From the NCBI GenBank assembly GCA_026826555.1, contig JAKSZT010054572.1:1-64000 (forward strand): 64,000 nt of DNA, read 5' to 3'. The notes under the pieces were generated by a model. That model worked only from the letters and a program-made list of their open reading frames with translations, was not told where the DNA came from and did not search any database. Shown one piece after another: positions 15,301 to 28,400 of the stretch; the stretch's first letter is position 1; each line of letters opens with the position of its first letter. This DNA is from Tolypeutes matacus (taxonomy: Eukaryota; Chordata; Mammalia; Cingulata; Chlamyphoridae). Both the position numbers and the translations under genes were made by a program.

Positions 15301-18300
15301 GCAAATAGAGGATGTGCTTCATAATTGAAATGTATGTAAGATACTTGTTTGTTTGGCTGCTAGGCACTTGCTTTCACTCACAATCAATGTAAAAACATGG
15401 CATTTATGAAATGCTATGCCAACATATTAGTTTCTTCAATTTTCAAATCTAAGTAAGATTTGTGTTTTGTTTGCTGCTATGCATGTATGTTCACTTCAAA
15501 TCATCTTCAAAACATTGGTTTTACCTAACATGTTGTGAATTCAGGAGGAAATTCACCTTTGAAATTTAACTAAGATACTTATTTGTTTGGTTGCTATACA
15601 CTTGCTTTCACCCACAAAGTCAAAAGCCTGCTTTTACTATGCCAGTGCTGCAGATTCTTCATTTTGGAAATCTAAGTAAGATTCTTCCTTTTGCTGACAT
15701 TCAAGACTTTTCACTTACAAACAAGTTCAAAACACAGCTTTACCCTAACGCTGGGTGAATGCAGGCAATTCTTCCCTTTAGAAGAGCAATAAAGAAACTT
15801 GTTTCATTGGCTGCTTTGCATGTGTTTTCACTTAAAATCATTTTCAAGGCACTGGTTACTCCTTACTCTCTGTGAAAGAAGGAGGTACTTCTAGTCTCAA
15901 AGTTATGTAAGATACTTTTGTGTTTGGCTGTTATGTACTTGCTTTCACTCACTATGCCAACAGACTGCTTTTTCCTAATACTAGGTCAATGCAGTAGTTT
16001 TTTTACTTTTCAAATCTGAATAAGATTTGTGTTTTATTTGTTGCTATGCAAATGTTTTCATTTACAAATATCTTCAAAACACTGGTTTTACAAAACACGC
16101 TGTGAATGCAGGAGGTACTTCAACTTTGAAACTTTAGTAAGATAGTTGTTTGGCTGCTATGCACTTGCTTTCACTCACAATCTATGTAAAAATCCAGATT
16201 TTATGAAATGTTTTTCCAACGCAGTAGTTTCTTTACTTTTCAAATATAAGTAAGATTTGTGTTTTGTTTGCTGCTATGCCTCTGTTTTCACTTAAAATCC
16301 TCTTCAGAAACACTGCTTTTACCTAACATGCTGTGAATGCTGGAGGAAATTCACCTTTGAATGTTAAGTAAAATACGTGTTTTTTTTTTGGCTGTTATAC
16401 ACTTGCGTTCTCCCACTAGGTTAAAACCCAGCTTTACTATGCCAATGCTGCAATTTCTTCAATTTGGATATCTAAGTAAGTTTCTTCCTTTTGCTGCTAT
16501 GCACCTGTTTTCACTTACAATCAACTTCAAAACACTGATTTACCCTAACACTGGGTTAATGCAGTCAATTCTTCAATTTAGAAAAGCAATAAAGAAACTT
16601 GTTTCATTGGCTGCTTTGCAAGTGTTTTCACTTAAAATCATCTTCAAACCACTGTTCTCTCCTAACTCTCTGTGAAAGCAGGAGGTAATTCCAGTTTCAA
16701 AGTTAAGTAAGATACTTTTTTGTTTGGCTGCTATGCATGTGCTTTCACTCACTATGCCCACAGACTCCTTTTTCCTAATGCTATGCCAATGCAGTAGTCT
16801 CTTTACCTTACAAATCTGAACAATATTTGTGTTTTATTTGTAGCTATGCATGTGTTTTCATTTGAAATTATCTTAAAAACATTGGTTTTATCTAACACAC
16901 TGTGAATGCAGGAGATACTTCAATTTTGAAACGTTATTAAGATCCTTGTTTGTTTGGCAGCTAGGCACTTGCTTTCAATCACAATCAATGATAAAACCCA
17001 GATTTTATGTAATTCTATGCCAACACAGTAGTTTCTTCACCCTCCAAATCTAAGTAAGATTTGTGTCTTCTTTGCTGCCATGCATGTCTTTTCGCTTCAA
17101 ATCATTTCAAAACACTGGCTTTACCTAGCACACTGTGAATTCAGGAGGAAATTTACCTTTGAAAGTAAAGTAAGATACTTGTTTTTTCAGCAGCTAGACA
17201 CATGCTTTCACACAATAGGTCAAAACCCTGCTTTTACTATGTCAAAGCTGCAGTTTCTTCAATTTGGAAATGTAAGTAAGTTCCTTACTTTTGCTGCTTT
17301 GCGTGTGTTTTCACTTACAATCAACTTCAAAACACTGCTTTACCCTAATGCTGGGTGAATGCCTTCAATTCTTCTGTTTATAAAACCAATAAAGAAACTT
17401 GTTTCATTGGCCGCTTTGCTTGTGTTTTCACTTAAAATCAACTTCAAGGCTCTGGGTTCACCTAACTCTCTGAAAGCAGGCGGTACTTCACCTTTGAAAG
17501 GTAAGTAAGTTACTTGTTTGTTTGGCTGCTATGCACTTGCTTTCACTCACAATCAATGTAAAAACCCGGCTTTTATGAAGTGCTATGCCAATGCATTAGT
17601 TTCTTCACTTTTCAAATCTATGTGATTTTTGTGTTTTGTTTGCTGCTATGCACGTGTTTTCACTTAAAATCATCTTCAAAACACTGGTTTTCCATAATAT
17701 GTTGTGAATTCAGGAGGAAATTCTCCTTTGGAAGTTATGTAAAAGACTTATTTTTTGGCTGCTATACATTTGCTTTCATCCACAAGTTCAAAACCCTGCT
17801 GTTACTATGGCAATTCTGCTGTTTCTTCAATTTCAAAATCTATGAAAGTTTCCTCCTTTTGCACGTGTTTTCACTTATAATCAACTTGAAAACACTGCTT
17901 TACACTAATGCTGGTTGAATGCAGCCAATTATTCAGTTTAGAAAACCAATAAAGAAACTTTTTTCATTGACTGCTTTGCACATGTTTTCACTTAAAATCA
18001 TTTTCAAGGCACTGGTTTCTCCTAACTCTCTGTGGAAGCAGAAGATACTTACAATTTGAAAGGTAAGTAAGATATTTGTTTGGTTGCTATGCACTCACTT
18101 TCACTCACTATGCCAACACTATGCTTTTTCCTATTGCTATGCCTAAGCAGTAGTTTCTCCACTTTACAAATCTGAAAAAGGTTTGTGTTTTATTTGCTGC
18201 TTTGCATGTGTTTTCATTTACAATCACCTTCATAACTTTGGTTTTACCTAACATGCTGTGAATGCAGGAGGTACTTCAGCTTTGAAACCTTAGTAAGATA

Positions 18301-21300
18301 CGTGTTTTTTGGCTGCTATGCACTTCATTTCACTCACAATCAATGTAAAATCCCCGTTTTTACAAATATTTTGCCAAACACTACTTTCTTCAGTTTTCAA
18401 ATCTGTGTAAGATTTGTGTTTTGTTTGCTGCTATGCATGTTTTTTCACTTAAAATCATCTTCAAAACTCTGGTTTTACCTAACATGTTGTGAATTCAGTA
18501 GGAAATTCACCTTTGAAAGTATGTAAAATACTTATTTTTTGGCTGCTATACACTTGCTTTCACCCAGAAGGTCAAAACCCTGCTTTTACTATGACAATGC
18601 TGCAGTTGCTTCAATTTGGACACATAAGTTTCTTCCTTTTGCTGTTATGTACATGTTTTCACTTACAAGCAACTTGGAAACACTGCTGCACCCTAACACT
18701 GGGTGAATGCAGTCAATTCTTCAGTTTAGAAAACCAATAAAGGAACTTGTTTCATTGGCAGCTTTGCACGTGTTTTCACTTAAATCAATTTCAAATCGCT
18801 GGTTTCACCTAACACTCTGTGAAAGCAGGAGGTACTTCACGTTTGAAAGTAAGTAAGAAACTTGTTTGTTTGGCTGCTATGCACTCATTCTCACTCACTG
18901 TGCCAACACTCTGCTTTTTCCTAATGCTACACCAATGCAGTAGTTTCTTTACTTTACAAATCTGAAAAAGATTTGTGTTTTATTTCCTGCTTTGCATTTA
19001 TTTTTACTTACAACTATTTTTAAAAAAAACTGGTTTTCCTAACACGCTGTGAATGCAGGAGGTACTTCAGCTTTGAAAAATTACTAAGATAATTTTTTGT
19101 TTGGCTGCTGTGCACTTGCTTTCACTCACAATCAATGTAAAGACCTGGCATTTATGAAATGCTATGGAACACATTAGTTTCTTCACCTTTCAAATCTATG
19201 TAAGATTTCTCTTTGGTTTGCTGCTATGCATGATATTTGACTTACATTTATCTTCAAACCATTGGTTTTACCTAACACGCTGTGAATGCAGGAGGTAATG
19301 GAAATTTGATACCTCAGTAAGATACTTGTTTGGCTGCTACACACTAGCTTTCACTCACAATCAAGGTAAAAACCCATATTTTCTGAAATGATATGCCAAC
19401 GCTGTAGATTCTTCACTGTTCAAATGTAAGTATGATTTGTGTTTTGTTTGCTGCTATGCCTTTGTTTTCACCTAAAACCATCTTCAAAACATTGGTTTTA
19501 CGTAACATGTTGTGAATTCAGGAGGAAATTCACCTTTGTTAGTTAAGTAAGATATTTGTTTGGCTGCTATACACTTGCTTTCACCCACAAGGTCAAAACC
19601 TGTCTTTTACTATGCCAATGCTGCAGTTTCTTCAATTTGGAAATTTAAGTAAGTTTCTTCCTTTTGCTGCTTTTCAAGTGTTTTCACTTACAATCAACTT
19701 CAAAACACTGCTTTACCCTAACACATGGTGAATGCATTCAATTCTTCCCTTTAGGAAACCAATAAAGAAACTTGTTTCATTGGCTGCTTTGCACGTGTTT
19801 TCACTTAAAATCATCTTCAAGACAGTGGTTTCATCTAAGTATCTGTGAAAGCAGGTGGTATTTCTAGTTAGAAACGTAAGTAAGATACTTGTTTGGCTGC
19901 TATGCACTTGCTTTCACCCACAAGGTTAAAACCCTGCTTTTATTATGCCAATGCTGCAATTTCTTCACTTTGGAAATCAAAGTAAATTTCCTTCTTTTCT
20001 GCTAGGCACGTTTTTACCCTTGAAATCAACTACAAAACTGCTTTTCCCTAACATTGGGTTAAGGCAGTCAATTCTTCAGTTTAGAAAACCAATAAAGAAA
20101 CTTATTTCATTGCCTGCTTTGCCCTTTTTTCACTTACAATCAACTTCAAGACGCTGCTTTCACCTAACTCTCTGTGAATGTAGGTGGTATTTCAAGTTTG
20201 AAAGTTAAGATGCTTAATTGGCTGCTATGCACTTGCTTTTGCTCACAATGTAAAAACACTGCTTTTAGATTATGCTAGCCAATGTAGTGGTTTCTTCTCT
20301 TCACAAATCTAAATAAGATTTGTGTTTTATTTACTGCTAGGCCTGTGTTTTCATTTATATTTTCTTCAAAACACTGGCTTTACATAACATGCTTTGAATG
20401 CAGGAGGTACTTCAAGTTGAAATGAAAGTAAGATACTTGTTTTTTGGCAGGTATTCATGTGGTTATACTCACAATCAATGTAAAATCTAAGCTTTTACCT
20501 AATGCTATGCCAAAACTGTATTTTCTTTACTTTTCAAATCTAAGATTCATGTTTCTTTTACTGCTATGCATGTGTTTTCATGTATAATCATCTTTAAAAC
20601 ACTGGTTTTACCTAACACACAGTGAAGGCAGGAGGCACTCCAACTTTGAAAGGTAAGTAAGATACTTGTTTGTTTGGCTGCTATACACTTGCTTTCACTC
20701 ACAATGTCAAACCCGGCTTTTACTATGCCAACGCTGCAATTTCTTCACCTTCAAAATCTAAATAAGTTTTTTTACTTTTCCTGCTATGCACGTGTTTTCT
20801 CTTACAATGAACTTCAAAACACTGCTTTTCCCTAATGCTGGGTGAATGCAGTCAGTTCTTTGGTTTAGAAAACCAATGAAGAAACTTGTTTCATTGGCTG
20901 CTTTTCATGTTTTCTGTTACAGTCAACATAAAGACACTGGTATTCCCTAATGCTGGGTGAATGCAGTCCATTCTTCAGTTTAGAAAACCAATAAAGAAAC
21001 TTGTTTCCTTGGCTGCTTTGCAAGTGTTTTAACTTAAAATCAACATCAAGACACTGATTTCACCTAACTCTCTGTCAATGCAGGAGGTAGTTCAAGTTTG
21101 AAAGGTAAGTAAGATGCTCATTTGTTTAGTTGTTATGCACTTGGTTTTACTCACAATGTCAAAACACTGCTTTTACCTAATGCTATGCCAATTCAGTAGT
21201 TTCTTCACTTTACAAATCTAAAAGGATTTGTTTTCATTTCTTGCTATGTATGTGTTTTCACTTATAATCATCTTCAAAACACTGGTTTTACTGAACACTC

Positions 21301-24300
21301 TGTGAATGCAGGAGGTACTTCAACTTTCAGTGGTAAGTAACATACTTGGTTGTTTGCTATACATTTGTTTCCACTCACTATCAATGTAAAACAACTGCTT
21401 TTACCTAAAGCTATGCCAATGCAGTATTTTCTTCAGGTTTCAAATCTAAGTAAGATATGTGTTTTGTTTGCTGCTATGCATGGGTTTTCACTTAAAATCA
21501 ACTTCAAAACACTGCTTTTACCTAACATCTCTGAATGCAGGAGGTAATTCAAGTTTGAAAATTAAGTAAGATACTTTTTTGTTTGTCTGTTATATACTTG
21601 CTTTCACTCACCATGTCAAAACCCTGCTTTTACTATGCCAATGCTGCAATTTCTTCACTATGGAAATCTAAGTAAGATTCTTCTTTCTTTTGCTGCTATG
21701 CACATCTTTTCTCTTACAATGAAATTCAAAACACTGCTTTTCCCTAACACAGGGTTAATACAGTCGGTTCTTCAATTTAGAAAACCAACAAAGAAACTTG
21801 TTTCATTGGCTTCTTTCCACGTGTTGTCACTTAAAGTCAATTTCAAGACATTGGAATCACCAAACTCACTGTGAATGCAGAAGGTTTGAAAGATAAGTAA
21901 GGTAGTAGATTGTTTGGCTACTATGCAATGGCTTTCACTCACTATACCAACACACTGCTCTTTCCTAATGCTATGCCAATGCAGTGGTTTCTTTAGTTTA
22001 CCAATATAAATAAGATTTGTGTTTTATTTTCTGCTATGCATACGTTTTCACTATAATTATCTTCAAAACACTAGTTTTACCAAACACCCTGTGAAGACAG
22101 GATGTACTCCAACTTTCAGTGGTAAGTAAGATACTTGTTTGTTTGGCTGCTATACACTTGCTCTCACTCACAATGTCGAAACCCTGCTTTTACTATGCCA
22201 ATGCTGCAATTTTTTCACTTTTGAAATATAAGTAAGTTTCTTTCTTTTGCTGCTATGCACGTGTTTTCTCTTACAATGAACTTCAAAACACTGCCTTTCC
22301 CTAACACTGGGTGAATTCAGTCAGTTCTTTCGTTTAGAAAACCAGTGAAGAAACTTGTTTCATTGGCTGCTTTTCACGTGTTTTCAGTTACAATCAACAT
22401 CAAGACACTGGTATTCCCTAATGGTGGGTGAATGCAGTGCATTCTTCAGTTTAGAAAACCAATTAAAAACTTTTTTCATTGGCTGCTTTGCATATGTTTT
22501 CACTTAAAATCAACTTCAAGACACTGGTTTCACCTAACTATCTGTGAATGCAGGAGGTACTTCAACTTTGGAAGGTCAGTAAATACTTGTTTGTTTGACT
22601 GCTAGGCACATGCTTTCACTCACTATGCCAACACACTTATTTTTCCTATTGCTATGCCAATGCAGTAGTTTCTTTACTTTACACACATGAATAAGATTTG
22701 TGTTTTATTTGTTGCTATGTATAAGTTTTCACTTACAATCATCTTCAAAACACTGATTCTACCAGCACTCTGTGAATGCAGGAAGTACTTCTACTTTGAT
22801 TGGTAAGTAACAAACTTGTTTTTTTGACTGCTATGCACTTGATTTCACTCACAATTGATATAAAACAACGTGTTTACCTAATGCTATGCCAATGCAGTAG
22901 TTTCTTCATTTTCAAATCTAAGTAAGTTTTGTGTTTTATTTGCTGCTACGCTTGTGTTTTCACTTAAAGTTATCTTCAAAACTCTGCTTTTACCAAACAC
23001 GCTGTGAATGCAGGGGTAATTCAAGCCTGAAACTTAAATAAGATACTTGTTTGCTGCTATACACTTTATTTCACTCACAATGTCAAATCCCTGCTTTTAC
23101 TATGCCAATGAGGCAGTTTCTTCACTTTGGAAATCTAAGTTTCTTTCTTTTCCTGCTCTGCACGTGTTTTCACTTACAATCAACTTCAAGACACTGGTTT
23201 CACCTAACTCTCTGTGAATGCAAGAGGTACTTCAAGTTTGGAAGGTCAGTAAGATACTTGCTTTTTTGGCTGCTATGCACTTGCTTTCACTCACTATGCC
23301 AACACTCCTTTTTCCTAATGCTACGCCAATGCAGTAGTTACTTTACTTTACAAATCTCAATAACATTTGCATTTTATTTGCGGCTATGCACATGTTTTCA
23401 CTTACAATTATCTTCAAAATCTGGATTTACCTAACACGCTGTGAAGGCAGGAGGTACTTCAACCTTGAAACGTAAGTTACTTGTTTGTGTGGCTGTTATG
23501 CACTTCCTTTCACTCACAATCAATATAAAAACACTGCTTTTACCTAGTGCAATGGCAATGCAGTACTTTCTTCACTTTCAAATCTAAGTAAGATTTGTGT
23601 TTTGTTTGCTAACCTGCAGCTGTTTTCACTTAAAATCATCTTCAAAACACTGGTTTTACCTAACACTCTGTGAATGTAGGAGGAAATTCATGTTTGAATG
23701 ATAAGTAAGATACTTGTTTATTTGTCTGCTATACACTTGCATTCACTCACCATGTCACAACCCTGCTTTTACTATGCCAATGCTGCAATTTCTTCCCTTT
23801 GGAAATCTAAGTAAGATTCTTCTTTCATTTGCTGCCATGTACGTGTTTTCTCTTACAATGAACTTCAAAACACTGCTTTTCCCTAATGCTGGGTGAATGC
23901 AGTCAGTTCTTTGGTTTAGAGAACCAATGAAAAACTTGTTTCATTGCCTGCTTTGCACGTATTTTCAGTTACAATCAAATTCAAGACACTCCTTTCACCT
24001 AAATCTCTGTGAATGTACGAGGTACTTCAAGTCTGAAAGGTAAGTGAGATACTTGCTGGTTTGGCTGCTATTCACTTGCTTTCACTCACTATGCAAACAC
24101 AATGTTTTTTTCCTAATTCTATGCCAAATGCCTTAATTTCTTCACTTTTCAAATCTAAGTAAGATTTGTCTTTTCTTTGCTGCTTTGCATGTGTTTTCAC
24201 TTAAAATCAACTTCAAAACATTTATTTCATATAATACTCTGTGAATGCAGGAAGTAATTCAACTCTGAAATTTAAGTAAGATACTTGTTTGTTTGGCTGC

Positions 24301-25468
24301 TATGCCCCTTTTTTCACATACAACCAATGTCAAAACTCTACTTTGACCATGACAATGTTGCAGTTTCTTCCCCTTGGAAATCTAAGAAGGATTCTTCTTT
24401 CTTTCTCTTCTATGCACGTGTTTTCACTTACAATCTACCCCAAACACTGCTTTTACCTAAGGCTGGGTGAATGAAGTCAATTCTTCAGTTCAGAAAACCA
24501 ATAAAGAAACTTGTTTAATTGACTACTTTGCACATGTTTTCACTTAAAATCAGCTTAAAGACACTGGTTTCAGCTAACTCTCTGTGAATGCAGGAGGTAC
24601 TTTAGGTTTGAAAGGTAAGTAAGATCCTTGTTTATTTGGCTGCTATGCACTTTCTTTCATTCACTATTTCAACATACTGCTTTTACCTAATGCTATGTCA
24701 ATGCTGTAGTTCCTTCACTTTTAAAATCTAAGATTGCTGTTTCTTTTGATGCTATGCATGTGTTTACACTTACAACCAACCTCAAAACACTGCTTTTCCC
24801 TAACACTGGGTGAATGCAGTCAGTTCTTTGGTTTAGAGAACCAATAAAGAAACTTGTTTCATTGGCTCCTTTACAGGTGTTTACACTTAAAATTAACTTC
24901 AAGACAACTGTTTCTCATAACTCTCTGTGAATGCAGGAGGTATTTCAAGTTTGAAAAGTAAGTAAGATACTTGTTTGGCTGGTATGCACTTGCTTTTACT
25001 CACAATGTCAAAACACTGCCTTTACCTAATTCTATGCCAATGCAGTGGTTTCTTCACTTTACAAATCTAAATAAGGTTTCTCTTTCATTTACTCTTATGC
25101 ATGTGTTTTCACTTAAAATCATCTTCAAAACACTGGTTTTTACCTAACACTCCATGATGTCAGGAGGTACTTCGTCTTTGAATGTTAAGTAAGATAGTTG
25201 TTTGTTTTACTGCTATGCACATGCTTTCACTCACAAAGTAAAAACCTTGCTTTTACCAATTATTATGACAATGCAGAAGTTCTTCACTTTGTAAAGTATA
25301 TAAGATACTTCTTTCCTTGGCTCTTTTGCACTTGTTTTCACATACAACCAATGTCAAAACACTACTTTTGCTATGCCAATGCTGCAGTTTCTTCCCTTTG
25401 GAAATCTAAGAATTCTTCTTTCTTTTTCTTCTATGCACGTGTTTTCACTTACAATCAACTTCAAAACA

Positions 25469-25478
25469 NNNNNNNNNN
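25469..25478. other. Assembly gap (10 N) flanked by a 47-bp identical overlap
   Basis: Ten N bases interrupt the satellite. The 47 bp just before the gap (25422-25468) are identical to the 47 bp just after it (25479-25525). This is the pattern expected when two contigs that really overlap are joined with a placeholder gap. Confidence 0.95.
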
Positions 25479-28400
25479 CTTTTTCTTCTATGCACGTGTT
25501 TTCACTTACAATCAACTTCAAAACATTGCTTTTCCCTAATACTGGGTGAATGGAGTCAGTAGAAATTTGTTTAATTGGCTGCTTTACACGTGTTTTCACT
25601 TTCAATCAACTTCAAGACACTGCTTTCACCTGACTGTCTGTGAATGCAGGAGGTATTTCAAGTTTGAAAGGTAAGTAAGATAGTCATTTCTTTGGGTGCT
25701 GTGCACTAGCTTTTACTCACAAAGTAAAAAAACTGCTTTTACCTAATGCTATCCCAATGCAGTCATTTCTTCACTTTACAAACCTAAATGAGATTTGTGT
25801 TTCATTTGCTGCTATGCATGTGTTTTCACTTACAATTATATTCAAAACACTGGTTTTACCTAACACGCTGTGAAGGCAGGATGGAGTTCAACTTTGAAAT
25901 GTAAGAAAGGTACTTGTTCATTTTCCTGCTATGCACTTGCTTTCACTCAAAATCAATGTAAAATGCTGCTTTTACCTAATGCTATGCCAATGCAGTAGTT
26001 TCTTCACTTTCCAAATCTAAGTAAGATTGGTGTTTTGTTTGCTGCTATGCATGTGTTTTCACATAAAATCATCTTCAAAACACTACTTTTACCTAACACG
26101 CTGTGAATGCAGGAGGTACTCCAACTTTGAATGTTACGTAAGATACTTGCTTGTTTGGATGCTATATACATGATTTCACTCACAATGTCAAAAACCTGCT
26201 TTTCCTATGCCAATACTGCAATTTCTTCACTTTAAAATCTAAATAACATTCTTTTGATTTGCTGCTATGCACATCTTTTCTCTTACAATGAACTTCAAAA
26301 CACTGCTTTTCCCTAATGCTGTGTGAATGCAGTCAGTGCTTTGGTTTACAAAACCAATGAAGAAACTTGTTTCATTGGCTAATTTTCATGTATTTTTCAG
26401 TTACAATCAACTTCAAGATGCTGCTTTTCCCTAACTCTGCGTGTATGCAGTCTGCTCTTCACTTTTAAAAACCATTAAAGAAACTTTTTTCATTGGTTGC
26501 TTTGCACGTGTTTTCATTGAAAATCAAGTTCAAGACACTGGTTTCACCAATCACTCAGTGAATGCAGGAGATACTTCAAGTATGAAAGGTAAGTAAGATT
26601 CTTATATTTTTTACCTGCTATGCACTTGCTTTCACTCACTGTGCCAACACACTGCTTTATCCTATTGCTATGCCAACGCAGTAGGTTCATTTTACAAACA
26701 TGAATAAGATATGTGTTTTCTTTGCTGCTTTGCACGTGCTTTCCCTTAAAATCAACCTCGAGACACTGATTTTACATAACAGTCTGTGAATGCAGGAGGT
26801 AATCCAACTTTGAAAGTTAAGTAAGATACTTGTTTGGTTGGCTGCTATATATTTGCTTTCCCTCACAATGTCAAAACCCTGCTTTTACTATGCCATTGCT
26901 GCAGTTTCTTCACTTTGGAACTCTAAGTAAGCTTCTTCTTTCTTTTGCTGCTATGCACGTGTTTTCACTTACAATCAGCTTCAAAACACCCATTTTTCTC
27001 TAATGCTGGGTGAATGCAGTCAGTTCTTTGGTTTAGAAAACTAATAAGAAACTTGTTTCATTGGATGTTTTGCACGTGTTTTCACTTACAATCCACATCA
27101 AGACACTGGTTTCACCTAACTCACTGTGAATGCAGGTGGTACTTCAAATTTGAAAGTTAAGTAAGATTCTTGTTTGTTTGATGCTATGCGCTTGCTTTCA
27201 CTCACTATGCCAACACACTGCTTTTTCCTAATGTTACAGCAATGCAGTAGTTTCTTTACTATACGAATCTAAGTAAGATTTGGGTTTTATTTGCTGCTAT
27301 GCATGTGTTTTCAGTTAAAATAATCTTTAACACACGGGTTTTACCTAACAACCTGTGAATGCAGGACGTAATTCCACTGTGAAACATAAGTAAGACACTT
27401 GTTTGTTTGGCTGCAATGCACTTGTTTTCACTATCAATATTAAAACCCTGCTTTTTCCTAATGTTATGCCAATGCACTGGTTTCTTCACTTTTCAAATCT
27501 AAGTAAGTTTTGTGTTTGGTTTGCTGCTATGCATGTGCTTCCACTTAAAATCATCTTCAAAACACTGGTTTTATCTAACACTCTGTCATGACAGGAGATA
27601 ATTTAACCTTGTAAGTAAAGTAAGATACTTGTTTGTTTGGTTTTATTTTGTCTGCTATATACTGGCTTTCACTTTCAATGTCAAAACCCTGCTTTTACCT
27701 TATGGTATGCCAATACAGGGGTTTCTTCACTTTACTAATCTAAATAAGATTTGTGTTTCACTTTCTGCTATGCATGTGTTTTCTCTTACAATCAACTTCA
27801 AAACACTGCTTTTCCATAATGCTGTGTAAATGTAGTCAGTTCTTTGGTTCAGAAAACCAATGAACAAACTTGTTTCATTGGCTGCTTTGCATGTGTTTTC
27901 AGTTAAAATCAATTTCCATACACTGATTTCACATAAATCTCTCTGAATGGAGGAGGTACTTAAAGTTTGAAAGGTAAGTATGGTACCTGTTTGTTTGGCT
28001 GCTATGCACTTGCTTTTACTCACAATGTCAATCCACTGCTTTTACATAATACTACACCAAGGTAGTGATTTGTTTACTTTACAAATCTAAACAAGATTTG
28101 TGTTTTATTTGTGACTATGCATGTGTTTTCACTTACAATCAACTTCAAAACACTGCTTTCCCTATTGCTGGGTTAAGGAAGTCAATTCTTCAGTTTAGAA
28201 AACCAATAAATGATCATGTTTCATTGGCTGCTTTGCACGTGTTTTCACTTACAATCAACTTCAATCACTGGTTTCACCTAAATCTCTGTAAATGCAGGAG
28301 GTACTTCAAGTTTGAAAGACAAGTAAGATACTTGTTTGTTTGGCTGCTATGCAACTTTCTTTTACTCAAAATGTTAAATCATTGCTTTTACCTAATGATA

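Larger units (their letters stand above)
1..19890 (+). repeat. Satellite section A: higher-order repeat of 5, 7 and 9 monomers
   Basis: The marker ATTCAGGAGG (with small variants) starts at 351, 1141, 2167, 2965, 3993, 4786, 5585, 6386, 7390, 8155, 8953, 9981, 10759, 11786, 12354, 13148, 14739, 15539, 16337, 17139, 17708, 18493 and 19516. Intervals cluster at about 568, 765-802, 1004-1028 and one of 1591 bp, that is 5, 7, 9 and 14 monomers. Monomer order is m1 (AATAGGTCAAAACCCTG), m2 (CACGTG and CTGGGTGAATGCAGTCAA), m3 (GGCACTGGTTTCTCC), m4-m5 (CCAACAGAATGC dimer), m6 (CAATCAATGTAAAA) and m7 (carrying the marker). The 9-mers have an extra m4-m5; the 5-mers lack it. The end near 19.9 kb is approximate, since one partial unit follows the last marker. 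Confidence 0.85.
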
